The position numbers and the translations under genes were made by a program. Below, one piece after another: positions 1-7,498 of a stretch of DNA of 21,041 nt (positions are counted from its first letter, which is position 1; the number at the start of each line of letters is the position of its first letter). The notes under the pieces were generated by a model that worked only from the letters and a program-made list of their open reading frames with translations, had not been told where the DNA came from and ran no database searches. The stretch lies in assembly GCA_002296975.1 (NCBI GenBank), contig DBIS01000258.1:1-21041 (forward strand). Reading direction: 5' to 3'. This DNA comes from Deltaproteobacteria bacterium UBA796 (GTDB taxonomy: Bacteria > Myxococcota_A > UBA796).

Positions 1-1278
1 CATGTCAACCAGACGCAGGCCGGCCTCGGCACCATCTTTGCGCAGTCGGCTCAGGGTGTGCTTGCCAACGCCTTTGACCATTTTGATAGAGACGCGGTGT
101 GCGGCCGCTGGGGCATCTCGGTCGACAACCAGCTTGAGGAGTGCGAGGGCGTCCTTGATTTCCATTCGGCGGAAAAACTTAAAGGACTCCACGGTGGTGT
201 GGGGGATTTGATGTGCGGCGAGGGCGCGGGCGATGATTACAGCCAACCAGTTTGCACGGCACAGCACAGCAATGCTTTTGGGTGAAATCCCGGCAGCGAG
301 TCGGCTCGCCATATGTCTTGCGATACCGAGCGCCTCTTCGTCTGGGGTGTGAAAAGATAAGATTTCAGGTGGGGTGCCATCGGCGAGGTGTGCGGCGGCT
401 TGGACTTGCGTGGCACGATCATGGAGGCCTGACGCCACAATATTGGCCGCATGTATCAAGGCCTTGGTCGAGCGAAAATTGTCGCTCAGCATGATGTTTG
501 TGGCAATGCCACGGTCTTTTTCGATCTGTGCGAGGAGGGCCTTTGGGTGCGAGCCTCTCCAACCATAAATGGTCTGGTCAAGGTCGCCGACCAAGCAAAG
601 AGACTGTGCTTTGGCGCTGAGGTGTCGGATGACATCGTATTCGCTCATGTGGGTGTCTTGAACTTCATCGACCTGAATCCAGTCAAAGCGTTGGCCCCAT
701 TTTTCTGAGACTTCGGGAATCTCCGAGAGGGCTGCGCGGGCGAGGTAGACCAGCCCAGAGAAGTCGACGGCACCGCGGTCGCTGAGTATTCGTAAATACC
801 GAGCAGCCCACGGTTCGGTGCTAAAGGCAGCCGTGGCATACCGGCTTAAGCTGGCCGCGCCGAGGGCCTCAGCGGACATCTCCCCATGAAGCCTGAACAT
901 GGCATTTCGGGCATCGGGGACGCCCATGGCTTTAAGGAGATCTTCGGAGTCCTCTTCATCGTGAATCCAGAGCGATGGGCTGAGCCCTAAGGTCCTCGCC
1001 TCTGTGCGCAAGATCCACATACACAGACCGTGGAAGGTGTGGACATGGACCCGAGAGGCGGCGACGGCATCCCTTTCGGTGAGGCTTTCCCGCATTCTCG
1101 TCGCCGCGCGATTGGTGAAGGTGAGTGCCAATATTCGGGAGGGAGGGACACCCCGTTGTACCGCTAAGGCGACCCGTTCAGACAAAGTGGTGGTTTTACC
1201 GCTGCCAACCGCAGCCATCACCACAATCGTAGCGTCCAAGCACTTCGCGACCCGGGTTTGGTTTTCTGTGAGCTTCAT
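1..1278 (-). CDS. UvrD/PcrA/Rep-family superfamily 1 DNA helicase, N-terminal part (runs off the left edge)
   Basis: ATP-dependent 3'-5' DNA helicase of the UvrD/PcrA/Rep family, acting in DNA repair or replication restart. The reverse strand is open for 426 codons from ATG at 1278 to the window edge, so the C-terminal part is missing. The expected motifs occur in order. They are a Q-motif-like start (LTENQ), Walker A (AAVGSGKTTT, with V where most family members have A or P), motif Ia (LTFTNRAA), an HTFHGLC block, Walker B/motif II (VDEVQDT, where Y or F is commoner than V), motif III (VGDLDQTIYGWRG) and motif IV (NFRST). The Shine-Dalgarno is weak (AAAGG about 14 bases upstream). The gene is divergent from the dioxygenase operon across the repeat-containing gap. 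PcrA, UvrD and Rep cannot be told apart without the C-terminus. Confidence 0.93.
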   Translation of the reverse strand, partial: MKLTENQTRVAKCLDATIVVMAAVGSGKTTTLSERVALAVQRGVPPSRILALTFTNRAATRMRESLTERDAVAASRVHVHTFHGLCMWILRTEARTLGLSPSLWIHDEEDSEDLLKAMGVPDARNAMFRLHGEMSAEALGAASLSRYATAAFSTEPWAARYLRILSDRGAVDFSGLVYLARAALSEIPEVSEKWGQRFDWIQVDEVQDTHMSEYDVIRHLSAKAQSLCLVGDLDQTIYGWRGSHPKALLAQIEKDRGIATNIMLSDNFRSTKALIHAANIVASGLHDRATQVQAAAHLADGTPPEILSFHTPDEEALGIARHMASRLAAGISPKSIAVLCRANWLAVIIARALAAHQIPHTTVESFKFFRRMEIKDALALLKLVVDRDAPAAAHRVSIKMVKGVGKHTLSRLRKDGAEAGLRLVDM

Positions 1279-1370
1279 GGGCTAAAGATAACCTTTCATC
1301 AGTGGAAAGATGGGGTCAGATCGATGGGGTCAGGTCCGACTTGGTGGGGCCTATCAAGACCCTCGAGGGG

Positions 1371-1382
1371 GTCAGGCCTGAC
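1371..1382. repeat. 12-bp perfect palindrome in the repeat region
   Basis: GTCAGGCCTGAC equals its own reverse complement. With the three preceding G residues it forms a GGGGTCAG-type repeat unit, and it lies inside the inverted-repeat element. It could fold as a REP hairpin or serve as an operator; the sequence cannot decide which. Confidence 0.6.
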
Positions 1383-1395
1383 TTTGTGCGGGCAA

Positions 1396-1427
1396 CCCAA
1401 GCGCCATGTTGGGCCTTTTTTGTTTTT
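1396..1427 (+). terminator. Possible Rho-independent terminator-like hairpin
   Basis: CCCAA (1396-1400) pairs with TTGGG (1409-1413) across an 8-base loop. It is followed by CC and two T-runs (six T, G, five T). The stem is short and no plus-strand gene lies upstream within the window. It may be part of the repeat element, or may block read-through into the operon at 1623. Confidence 0.3.
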
Positions 1428-1622
1428 CTGACGGTGCACCAGTCTGTCGAGACTTTCCAGCGGGTTGGTGTGGCCACGATGCCTAAAGGCCCCAAACGCC
1501 CCGCGTCGCCAATGGGGTTGCCCACACAACCAGCGGCGTGACCCCCTGTGCGGTGTGAATGGCTGCACAAGAATCGGACCTGACCCCGTGGTGTGGGCTA
1601 CACTCCACGACGAGGAATACCC

Positions 1623-2507
1623 ATGGAAGGACGCATCGTCGCCGGAGTTTTGGCTCCCCACCCGCCCCATTTGGTGTACGCGGACAACCCGCCCCAAAAC
1701 GAGCCCACCGCCGAGTGTGGCTGGGAGACCTTGAGGTGGGGCTATGAGCGGCTCCGAAAGGATTTGGACGCCATTGATTTCGATACCATCGTGATCTTAA
1801 GCCCCCATTGGCAGACCTATGTCGGGCACCATTTTTTGGGGGTTGAGCAATTTAAATCTCTTAGCGTAGACCCGGTTTTCCCAAATTTGTTTCGCTATCA
1901 TTACGATCTTAAAGTCGATGTGGCCCTAGCCCAGGCGATTTGTGCCGCTGGCTCAAAGGCGGGCCTGGTCACCAAGATGATGGAAAATCCAGACTTTCGA
2001 GTGGATTATGGAACCATCGTTAGTTGCCACCTGACACGCCCGAATTGGGACAAGCCCATCGTGGGAATATCGTCGTGCCGCTCAGCCGCTTATTACAGCG
2101 TTGAGGTGATGGCAGAACAGGCGAAGGCTCTGGCTGCTGCCACTTGCGCTGCCATTAAGGCCAGTGGAAAGCGCGTGGTTTTACTCGCCTCGAACTCGCT
2201 CTCGCATCGCCATTTCACCCACGAGGCTGAGGTCCCAGAGGACATGAGCCGTGAACACATCATGAGTCACGCGCAGTATCTTTGGGATATGCGCGCCATC
2301 GATTTGCTGCGCAACGGCCACACCGAGCAGTTTTTAGATGAGATGCCCGAGTTCACCAGTCAGGCCATATCCGAGACCGATGCCGGTGCGCTCAGCTGGA
2401 TGCTTCAGTGCATGGATATGCCCAAATACAAGGCGGAGCTTTATGGGTATGGCAGCGTGATCGGAACCGGTAACGCCGTGATGGGCTGGTTCCCGGAGAC
2501 ATCATGA
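1623..2507 (+). CDS. Class III extradiol (LigB-type) dioxygenase, catalytic subunit, 2-aminophenol 1,6-dioxygenase beta-like
   Basis: Fe(II)-dependent cytoplasmic ring-cleavage dioxygenase of the LigB superfamily, 294 aa, closest in layout to AmnB. With ATG at 1623 as residue 1, His13 (APHPPH), His62 (SPHW) and Glu251 (SETDAG) fall at the positions I recall for the AmnB iron ligands. Tyr129 and His195 (LSHRHF) match its second-sphere residues. This agreement also fixes the start, which is preceded by GAGGAA with a 5-base spacer. It is the first gene of a four-gene operon and overlaps the next gene by ATGA. Its partner is the AmnA-like domain encoded next. In this kynurenine context the substrate may be 3-hydroxyanthranilate, 2-aminophenol or a related aminophenol. 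The family is firm; the substrate is inference. Confidence 0.88.
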   Translation: MEGRIVAGVLAPHPPHLVYADNPPQNEPTAECGWETLRWGYERLRKDLDAIDFDTIVILSPHWQTYVGHHFLGVEQFKSLSVDPVFPNLFRYHYDLKVDVALAQAICAAGSKAGLVTKMMENPDFRVDYGTIVSCHLTRPNWDKPIVGISSCRSAAYYSVEVMAEQAKALAAATCAAIKASGKRVVLLASNSLSHRHFTHEAEVPEDMSREHIMSHAQYLWDMRAIDLLRNGHTEQFLDEMPEFTSQAISETDAGALSWMLQCMDMPKYKAELYGYGSVIGTGNAVMGWFPETS

Positions 2508-3871
2508 TCGTTAAAGGCATTATTGTTCCAGGCATTCCCCACCCGCTATTATGCCCTGATGCAAATGAAGGCTGGCGTCGCTTGGCCGATGGGTTTGCTG
2601 CAGCCCGCGACGAGATCATCGCGTCCGGCGCCGAACGGCTCTTGATTTACTCCACCATGTGGCCCTCAGTCACCGGCCACCAAATTCAGGCCGACCCCGC
2701 CCCAACATGGGTACACGTGGACGAGCTATTTCACGATTTGGGCTCTATACCGTACAGCTTTCGTATAGACGCCGCGTTCGGCCACAGTTTTCAGGCCGCC
2801 GCCGAAGCCCGTGGTCTGCATGCCCGCACCGTGGCTTATCATGGCTTTCCCATCGATACGGGCTCTGTGGTGGCCCTCAAGTTGCTCAACCCTGACAACC
2901 GGATCCCAGCCTCGATAGTCTCGAGCAACGTGTATGCAGATCGCGCCGAGACTATCGTACTCGGTAAAGCCGCCGCGGATGCCATCGCCTCGAGCGGACT
3001 CAAGACTGCGGTGGTCGTGGTGATGACCCTCTCCAACCGTCTATTTTCCGATTTCATCGACCCAAAAGATGACCACATCCACTCGCCAAAGGACGAAGAA
3101 TGGAACCAAAAGCTCCTGGAGTTTTTGGCTGCTGGCAGGCTAGAAGACCTCGCCCAGTTGTCTCGCACCATTCAGGACCAGATCCGCGTCCACAAAGTGG
3201 TGAACTTCAAGCCAATGTGGTGGTTGAGCGCGGTCATGGGGCAGCACAATCGCTACGCCGGAAAGGTTCACGCCTATGCCCCGCTTTTCGGTACAGGCGG
3301 CGCCGTTGCGACCTTAACGCCGGCCCCAGAAAGCACCGGAGATAAAGAGTTTGATGAGGAAGACGTTGAGCATTACCGCGGGGATCGGACGGTGTTGGGC
3401 GGGCTCGACCCACAAGCCCAAGCCCCCCCATCGGCGCCACCAACCGATGGCCAACCCATCAACACCGACACTGCACCCGCTCCGGTGGGGGCATACCCTC
3501 ATGCCCGGCGAGAGGGTGATTTGCTTTTCTTGTCCGGGGTTGGCCCACGCCAGCCGGTCACAAACGCCATCCCAGGCGGGCCCATTCGCGATGATGATGG
3601 CCAAGCCCAAGACTATGATGTCGCTGCCCAAACCGAAGCGGTCATCGAGAATGTGCGCCGGATACTGAAGGCCGCTGGGTCCGCTTTGGAGGACGTTATC
3701 GATATCACGGTATTCTTGGTCGATATGGACCGTGACTTCAAGGCCTACAACGCGGTCTACGCCAAGCACTTCACCGCCATCGGCGCCACCCGTACCACCC
3801 TCGCGATCTCAGCATTGCCCACCCCCATTGCGGTCGAATTCAAGGTCGTGGCCAGAGCGCCCAGCACATGA
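2504..3871 (+). CDS. Fusion protein: LigB-type dioxygenase non-catalytic (AmnA-like) subunit + RidA/2-aminomuconate deaminase-like domain
   Basis: A 455-aa two-domain protein. Residues 1-274 are LigB-like and parallel the upstream catalytic subunit, but the iron site has decayed. His13 (PHP) is kept, the His62 position is Met52 (STMW), the SHRHF motif reads SNRLF (178-180 region), and no acidic residue replaces Glu251. This is the pattern of the structural alpha subunit of 2-aminophenol dioxygenase. Residues about 275-318 are an acidic, Pro/Ala-rich linker. Residues about 319-452 form a complete Rid (YjgF) domain with the conserved Arg at 430 (ATRTT) and a terminal VEFKVVA strand. It resembles AmnD/NbaF 2-aminomuconate deaminases, which convert 2-aminomuconate to 4-oxalocrotonate plus ammonia. 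The frame is open throughout. The gene overlaps both neighbours by ATGA, indicating translational coupling. The deaminase substrate is inferred from context. Confidence 0.85.
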   Translation: MIVKGIIVPGIPHPLLCPDANEGWRRLADGFAAARDEIIASGAERLLIYSTMWPSVTGHQIQADPAPTWVHVDELFHDLGSIPYSFRIDAAFGHSFQAAAEARGLHARTVAYHGFPIDTGSVVALKLLNPDNRIPASIVSSNVYADRAETIVLGKAAADAIASSGLKTAVVVVMTLSNRLFSDFIDPKDDHIHSPKDEEWNQKLLEFLAAGRLEDLAQLSRTIQDQIRVHKVVNFKPMWWLSAVMGQHNRYAGKVHAYAPLFGTGGAVATLTPAPESTGDKEFDEEDVEHYRGDRTVLGGLDPQAQAPPSAPPTDGQPINTDTAPAPVGAYPHARREGDLLFLSGVGPRQPVTNAIPGGPIRDDDGQAQDYDVAAQTEAVIENVRRILKAAGSALEDVIDITVFLVDMDRDFKAYNAVYAKHFTAIGATRTTLAISALPTPIAVEFKVVARAPST

Positions 3872-4497
3872 AGGGTCGAATCATCGACATCAGCCCGCTG
3901 ATCAACACGGACCTCGCGGTTTGGCCCGGTGATGTCCGCTTTCAGCGCTCCGCCAACCTATCCATCGCTGACGGTGCCAATATCGACCTCTCCAGTATTG
4001 TCAGCACCCTCCATCTCGGCGCCCATACCGACGCCCCGTGTCATTACACCGCAGGCGGAGAGGGCATGGCCACCCGTGACTTGTCTCTTTATCTGGGGCC
4101 GGCCCAGGTGATGGCCGTCGACGTTCCCGCTGGGTGTCGGGTGCGGGCCGAGCATCTGACGGCTCCCATCACAGCACCGCGCGTGCTTTTTAGAACCAAC
4201 TCATATCCAAATCCGACGGTGTTTAAGGCAGACTTTTGTTCTCTGTCACCTGCGCTTATCGAGGTGCTCGCCGGCCAAGGCGTTTTGCTGGTGGGCATCG
4301 ATACACCCAGTATTGATCCCGTTGAATCCAAAGACCTGCCCAGTCATAAAATGATCGCAGCGCACGATATGGCTATTTTGGAAGGCATCGTGTTGCAGGA
4401 TGTGCCCGACGGTGTGTACACCTTGATCGCCTTACCCCTTCGTATACAGGGCGCAGACGCCAGCCCAGTCCGTGCGGTGCTGGTGGACGAAGCTTGA
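3868..4497 (+). CDS. kynB: Kynurenine formamidase (arylformamidase), cyclase family
   Basis: Hydrolyses N-formyl-L-kynurenine to kynurenine and formate, the second step of tryptophan catabolism. At 209 aa it is the usual KynB length. The metal-binding motif HLGAHTDAPCH is intact, with His49, His53, Asp55 and His59. The N-terminus (IIDISPLI, then VWPGD) is typical of the family. The start overlaps the upstream stop (ATGA at 3868), and the stop overlaps the next start (TGATG at 4495-4499). Tryptophan 2,3-dioxygenase, which makes its substrate, is encoded convergently 3 kb away, and this supports KynB over other cyclase-family hydrolases. Confidence 0.88.
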   Translation: MKGRIIDISPLINTDLAVWPGDVRFQRSANLSIADGANIDLSSIVSTLHLGAHTDAPCHYTAGGEGMATRDLSLYLGPAQVMAVDVPAGCRVRAEHLTAPITAPRVLFRTNSYPNPTVFKADFCSLSPALIEVLAGQGVLLVGIDTPSIDPVESKDLPSHKMIAAHDMAILEGIVLQDVPDGVYTLIALPLRIQGADASPVRAVLVDEA

Positions 4498-5261
4498 TGG
4501 GACTTCGGCTGACCACCCACAATTCCATGGGAACTGGCCGGGCTCAAGAGTCTGAGCTTTGGCCCAACTTGAGTGGCCTAGAGGGACTCGGCTATACCCT
4601 CGTTCCCATCCAGGAATTGACGGTTTTGAATACAAACCCTCACGCCCGCTACCCCGACTATTCCTTGCGTCGTTTGGCTGACGACGGCGTGTATGACGCC
4701 ATTATGAGCGGCTGCGATACCATTTTAGTGCCGGATGTTTTCCCGCGACCACCCCATGGACCGGTGTTTCGCCGAGGCCGTTTGGACACCGAGGGCAATG
4801 GCCGCTCACATTTTCGAGGCATTGTGGCCGTGTTGGCCGATGGCTCGGTGGTGATGGGGCGCACCGATGGTACGGCTGAACGCGATTTGCGCAACCGTTT
4901 TGACCAAGCCGATAATCCACTGGTGTCCGCTCTTGGTGGCGGGGCCTTGTTGATTGAAGAACGGGCCGTTGTTTCACCCCATGACCTATCGGTGGTCCAG
5001 TTGATTGGCGGAATGCAAGGTGGCATGAACGCGCGTTGTATGGGTAAGGGCGTCCACACCATCATGGGAATTCGGAAGGGTAAAGCCTTCGCCGGGTGGT
5101 GCACCAACAAGTCGGCCCGAGCCATCCAAGAGGATTTTTATAGCTTTGGCTTTGGTACAGTCATCAAGTTCTCCTACGGCTCGCGGGTATTTTTTGATGA
5201 CTGTGTCGACCGTCTCAATGGCGTGAACGGTACTGGTTTCGGGATCGAGCGCCCCTATTGA
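4497..5261 (+). CDS. Unrecognised protein, last gene of the dioxygenase-kynB operon
   Basis: A 254-aa protein with no signal peptide or clear membrane segment, so probably cytoplasmic. I do not recognise its family. Notable features are a Gly-rich SALGGGALLI stretch near the middle, a GGMQGGMNARC segment, HTIMGIRKGKAF, and an aromatic FYSFGFGTVIKFSYG region near the C-terminus. The order 'GGG-LL, R/H-x-IMGI-KGK, C-terminal Gly-rich' faintly recalls phosphodiester glycosidase (NAGPA) folds; this is a weak impression only. ATG at 4497 overlaps the kynB stop, so translation is coupled and a role in the same pathway is likely. A TTG three bases upstream is an alternative start. Its 3' end overlaps that of the convergent peptidase gene by 7 bases. 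Confidence 0.75.
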   Translation: MGLRLTTHNSMGTGRAQESELWPNLSGLEGLGYTLVPIQELTVLNTNPHARYPDYSLRRLADDGVYDAIMSGCDTILVPDVFPRPPHGPVFRRGRLDTEGNGRSHFRGIVAVLADGSVVMGRTDGTAERDLRNRFDQADNPLVSALGGGALLIEERAVVSPHDLSVVQLIGGMQGGMNARCMGKGVHTIMGIRKGKAFAGWCTNKSARAIQEDFYSFGFGTVIKFSYGSRVFFDDCVDRLNGVNGTGFGIERPY

Positions 5262-7498
5262 CCTGAGGGTGTCGGCGCGTTTTCTTCGTCTTCTGTTTTC
5301 CTCAGCTCGTCCTCGGTCTCCATCCCCAAGCTGCGCACCAAGAATGCAAACTGGTCTGCCGCCTGTTCGATGCGCTTGGAGACAGGCGTACCGCCACCAT
5401 GGCCGGCTCGGGTCTCAATACGAATCAACACTGGGTTGTCGCCTTCATGGGTGCGCTGGAGTTCGGCAGCGAACTTAAAGCTATGGGCCGGCACGACCCG
5501 GTCGTCGTGGTCAGCGGTCACCACCATGGTCGAAGGGTAGCGGGTGCCCAACGTGAGGTTGTGCACTGGGCTGTAATTATGCAGATACGAAAACATTTCA
5601 GGGCTATCGTCAACGGTGCCATAGTCGTCGGCCCAAGCCCAACCGATGGTGAACTTGTGGTACCGCAACATATCCAGAACGCCCACCGCTGGGATTGCAG
5701 CGCCAAACAGCTCTGGGCGTTGTGCGATACATGCCCCCACCAAGAGCCCACCGTTTGAACCACCCTGAATTGCGAGCTTGTCGGGACGAGTGTAGCCCTG
5801 GTCGATTAAAAATTCGGCCGCCGAAATAAAGTCGTCGAAGACATTTTGCTTGTTTAGCTGGGTGCCGCCGCTATGCCATTCCTCGCCGTACTCTCCACCG
5901 CCCCGAAGATTGGCCACTGCGTAAACCCCGCCCATTTCCATCCAGATTAGCCGTGAGAGCGAAAAACTGGGGGTGAGGGAGATGTTGAAGCCGCCATAAC
6001 CGTACAAAATGGTGGGATTGTCACCACTCAAGTCAAGGCCGACTTTGTGCATCAAAAACATGGGCACGCGGGTGCCATCGTTGCTTTCAAAAAAGACCTG
6101 TTTGGTGGTGTATTCGCTGGGCTCAAAATCGACGTTTGGCCGCTTCCACAGCACGCTCTTTCCGGTCAGGACATCGTATCGGTAGATGGCGGTCGGGCTG
6201 GTAAATCCGGTGAATGCATAAAAGGTCTCCGATGCGTCGGATTTACCTTCGAAGCCATAGGCGGACCCTATCCCGGGCAAGGCCACACCCCGCACCCGCT
6301 CACCGTCTAGGGCGTAGACGGTCACCACGGATTTGGCATCTTCTAAAGTGGTGGCGACCAAATGTCCGCCGACCATCGATACACCCTTGAGGACATGGTC
6401 CGACTCAGGGATAATCTCGGTCCAGTTTGCCTCGTCTGGGGTGGCCAGGTCGACTGCGATGACCCGACCTTTTGGTGCATTTTTGTTGGTTTTAATCCAC
6501 AGGCGGTGAGTATCCGGCTGTTGTGGCTCGCCAAAAAGCCGTTGAATCCAGCTGCGTTCATCGGTGATGAGGGTGTCACCGATCACTGAATAGCTTGCGT
6601 CGATATCGTCGAAAATACTCACGACCTCGGCATCATCACTTTGAAGGTCAAGTGCCGAGAGGGTATTTTTGTCGTCGGTACCTTTCCACCCGTAAATGAA
6701 GAGGGTGGTCCCAGTTTCGTTGACTGTCCCGCCGTAGCCCATTTTTGGGTCATCGGGGTTTTGGTAGATCAAAGTGTCTTGATCTTGGGTGGTTCCAATC
6801 TGGTGGAAATATAATTTTTGGTGCTCGTTGACGCTCTCAAGTGCGCTCTCCGGCTCTGGATACCTGCTGTAAAAAAAGCCGTTGTTATCGTGGGTCCAGC
6901 TCGCGTCGGAGAACTTCACCCATTTGACGGACTCTGTGAGGTCGCGACCGCTCAAGACATCCCGGATGTGCAATGTGATCCAATCCGAGCCGCCATCAGA
7001 GGTGCCATAGGCCATTAATGTGCCATCCTCGGAAATTGAGGTGAGCTTGACTGAGATTGTCCCGTCCTTGCTTAGGGTGTTTGGGTCGAGCACCACAATG
7101 GGCTTATCGGTCAGCCTTTGAGCCGTGTACAGCACCGAGTGATCTTGGGTGCCGGAGTTGTGGTGAAAAAAGTAACGGTCTCCGTATCTTTCGGGGCTGG
7201 AGAACCGCTCGAAACTCCACAGCTCGGTCAGGCGTGTGTTGAGGAGGTCCCGGCGGGGGATGTCATCTAAATATGCAGTGGTTACTGCCACTTGGGCATC
7301 TACCCACTGCCGTGTCTCCGCGCTATCGGGGTCTTCTAGCCACCGGTAAGGGTCTGCTACGGTGGTGCCGTGGTAGGTGTTGACCACATCTCCCCTGCGT
7401 GCGCTTGGATATTCGAGGGTGGCTGTGGTCTCTGCGGGTGGAGAGGCCGGTGCAGCGAAAGCGAGGGTGGCCGAGAGCCAGGTGGCGGCTAAAATCAT
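5255..7498 (-). CDS. Prolyl oligopeptidase (peptidase family S9A), exported
   Basis: Serine peptidase that cleaves short peptides after proline. The 747-aa protein begins with a hydrophobic segment ending in an Ala-rich LAFAAPAS site, so it is probably periplasmic. The N-terminal family signature (DPYRWLEDPDS) is followed by the beta-propeller and a C-terminal alpha/beta hydrolase domain. The catalytic triad reads Ser581 (GGSNGG), Asp665 (DHDDRVVP) and His700 (AGHGGG). The chosen ATG at 7498 overlaps the stop of the tryptophan dioxygenase gene (ATGA). The open frame continues 66 codons upstream into that gene, but those residues are not peptidase-like. The n-region of the signal peptide lacks a positive charge, which is unusual. 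Confidence 0.93.
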   Translation of the reverse strand: MILAATWLSATLAFAAPASPPAETTATLEYPSARRGDVVNTYHGTTVADPYRWLEDPDSAETRQWVDAQVAVTTAYLDDIPRRDLLNTRLTELWSFERFSSPERYGDRYFFHHNSGTQDHSVLYTAQRLTDKPIVVLDPNTLSKDGTISVKLTSISEDGTLMAYGTSDGGSDWITLHIRDVLSGRDLTESVKWVKFSDASWTHDNNGFFYSRYPEPESALESVNEHQKLYFHQIGTTQDQDTLIYQNPDDPKMGYGGTVNETGTTLFIYGWKGTDDKNTLSALDLQSDDAEVVSIFDDIDASYSVIGDTLITDERSWIQRLFGEPQQPDTHRLWIKTNKNAPKGRVIAVDLATPDEANWTEIIPESDHVLKGVSMVGGHLVATTLEDAKSVVTVYALDGERVRGVALPGIGSAYGFEGKSDASETFYAFTGFTSPTAIYRYDVLTGKSVLWKRPNVDFEPSEYTTKQVFFESNDGTRVPMFLMHKVGLDLSGDNPTILYGYGGFNISLTPSFSLSRLIWMEMGGVYAVANLRGGGEYGEEWHSGGTQLNKQNVFDDFISAAEFLIDQGYTRPDKLAIQGGSNGGLLVGACIAQRPELFGAAIPAVGVLDMLRYHKFTIGWAWADDYGTVDDSPEMFSYLHNYSPVHNLTLGTRYPSTMVVTADHDDRVVPAHSFKFAAELQRTHEGDNPVLIRIETRAGHGGGTPVSKRIEQAADQFAFLVRSLGMETEDELRKTEDEENAPTPSGQ

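Larger units (their letters stand above)
1326..1587. repeat. REP/MITE-like element bounded by 14-bp perfect inverted repeats
   Basis: GGGGTCAGGTCCGA at 1326-1339 is exactly complementary in reverse to TCGGACCTGACCCC at 1574-1587, giving a 262-bp unit with 14-bp terminal inverted repeats. A further GGGGTCAG copy lies directly before the left end (1312-1319) and another lies inside it (1368-1375). GGGGTCAGGTC-type palindromic repeats are known from intergenic regions of many environmental bacteria, where they are often linked to Y1/RAYT transposases. No transposase is encoded here, so this would be a non-autonomous copy or relic. The family link is from memory; the inverted repeats themselves are read directly. 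Confidence 0.6.
1279..1622. other. Non-coding divergent intergenic region with REP-like repeats
   Basis: This 344-base gap between the divergent helicase and dioxygenase operons holds several GGGGTCAG-type repeats, a 12-bp palindrome, a hairpin followed by T-runs, and a perfect 14-bp inverted repeat. Reading frames that cross it have no recognisable protein features and consist of the repeats in translation. Promoters for both flanking operons should lie here, but I cannot point to a convincing -35/-10 pair. The dioxygenase gene has a clear Shine-Dalgarno, GAGGAA at 1612-1617. Confidence 0.7.

Noticed and set aside
1299..1697. Long minus-strand reading frame across the intergenic repeats
   Set aside because: Its translation is repetitive (recurrent GPDPxxLDR-like units from the GGGGTCAG repeats), and it runs into the start of the dioxygenase gene on the other strand. 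It has no recognisable domain.
4658..5125. 155-codon minus-strand frame opposite the unknown operon gene
   Set aside because: The plus-strand frame is coupled to kynB and fills the operon to its end. The opposite frame is Arg/Pro/Ser-rich, as expected of a shadow in GC-rich DNA.
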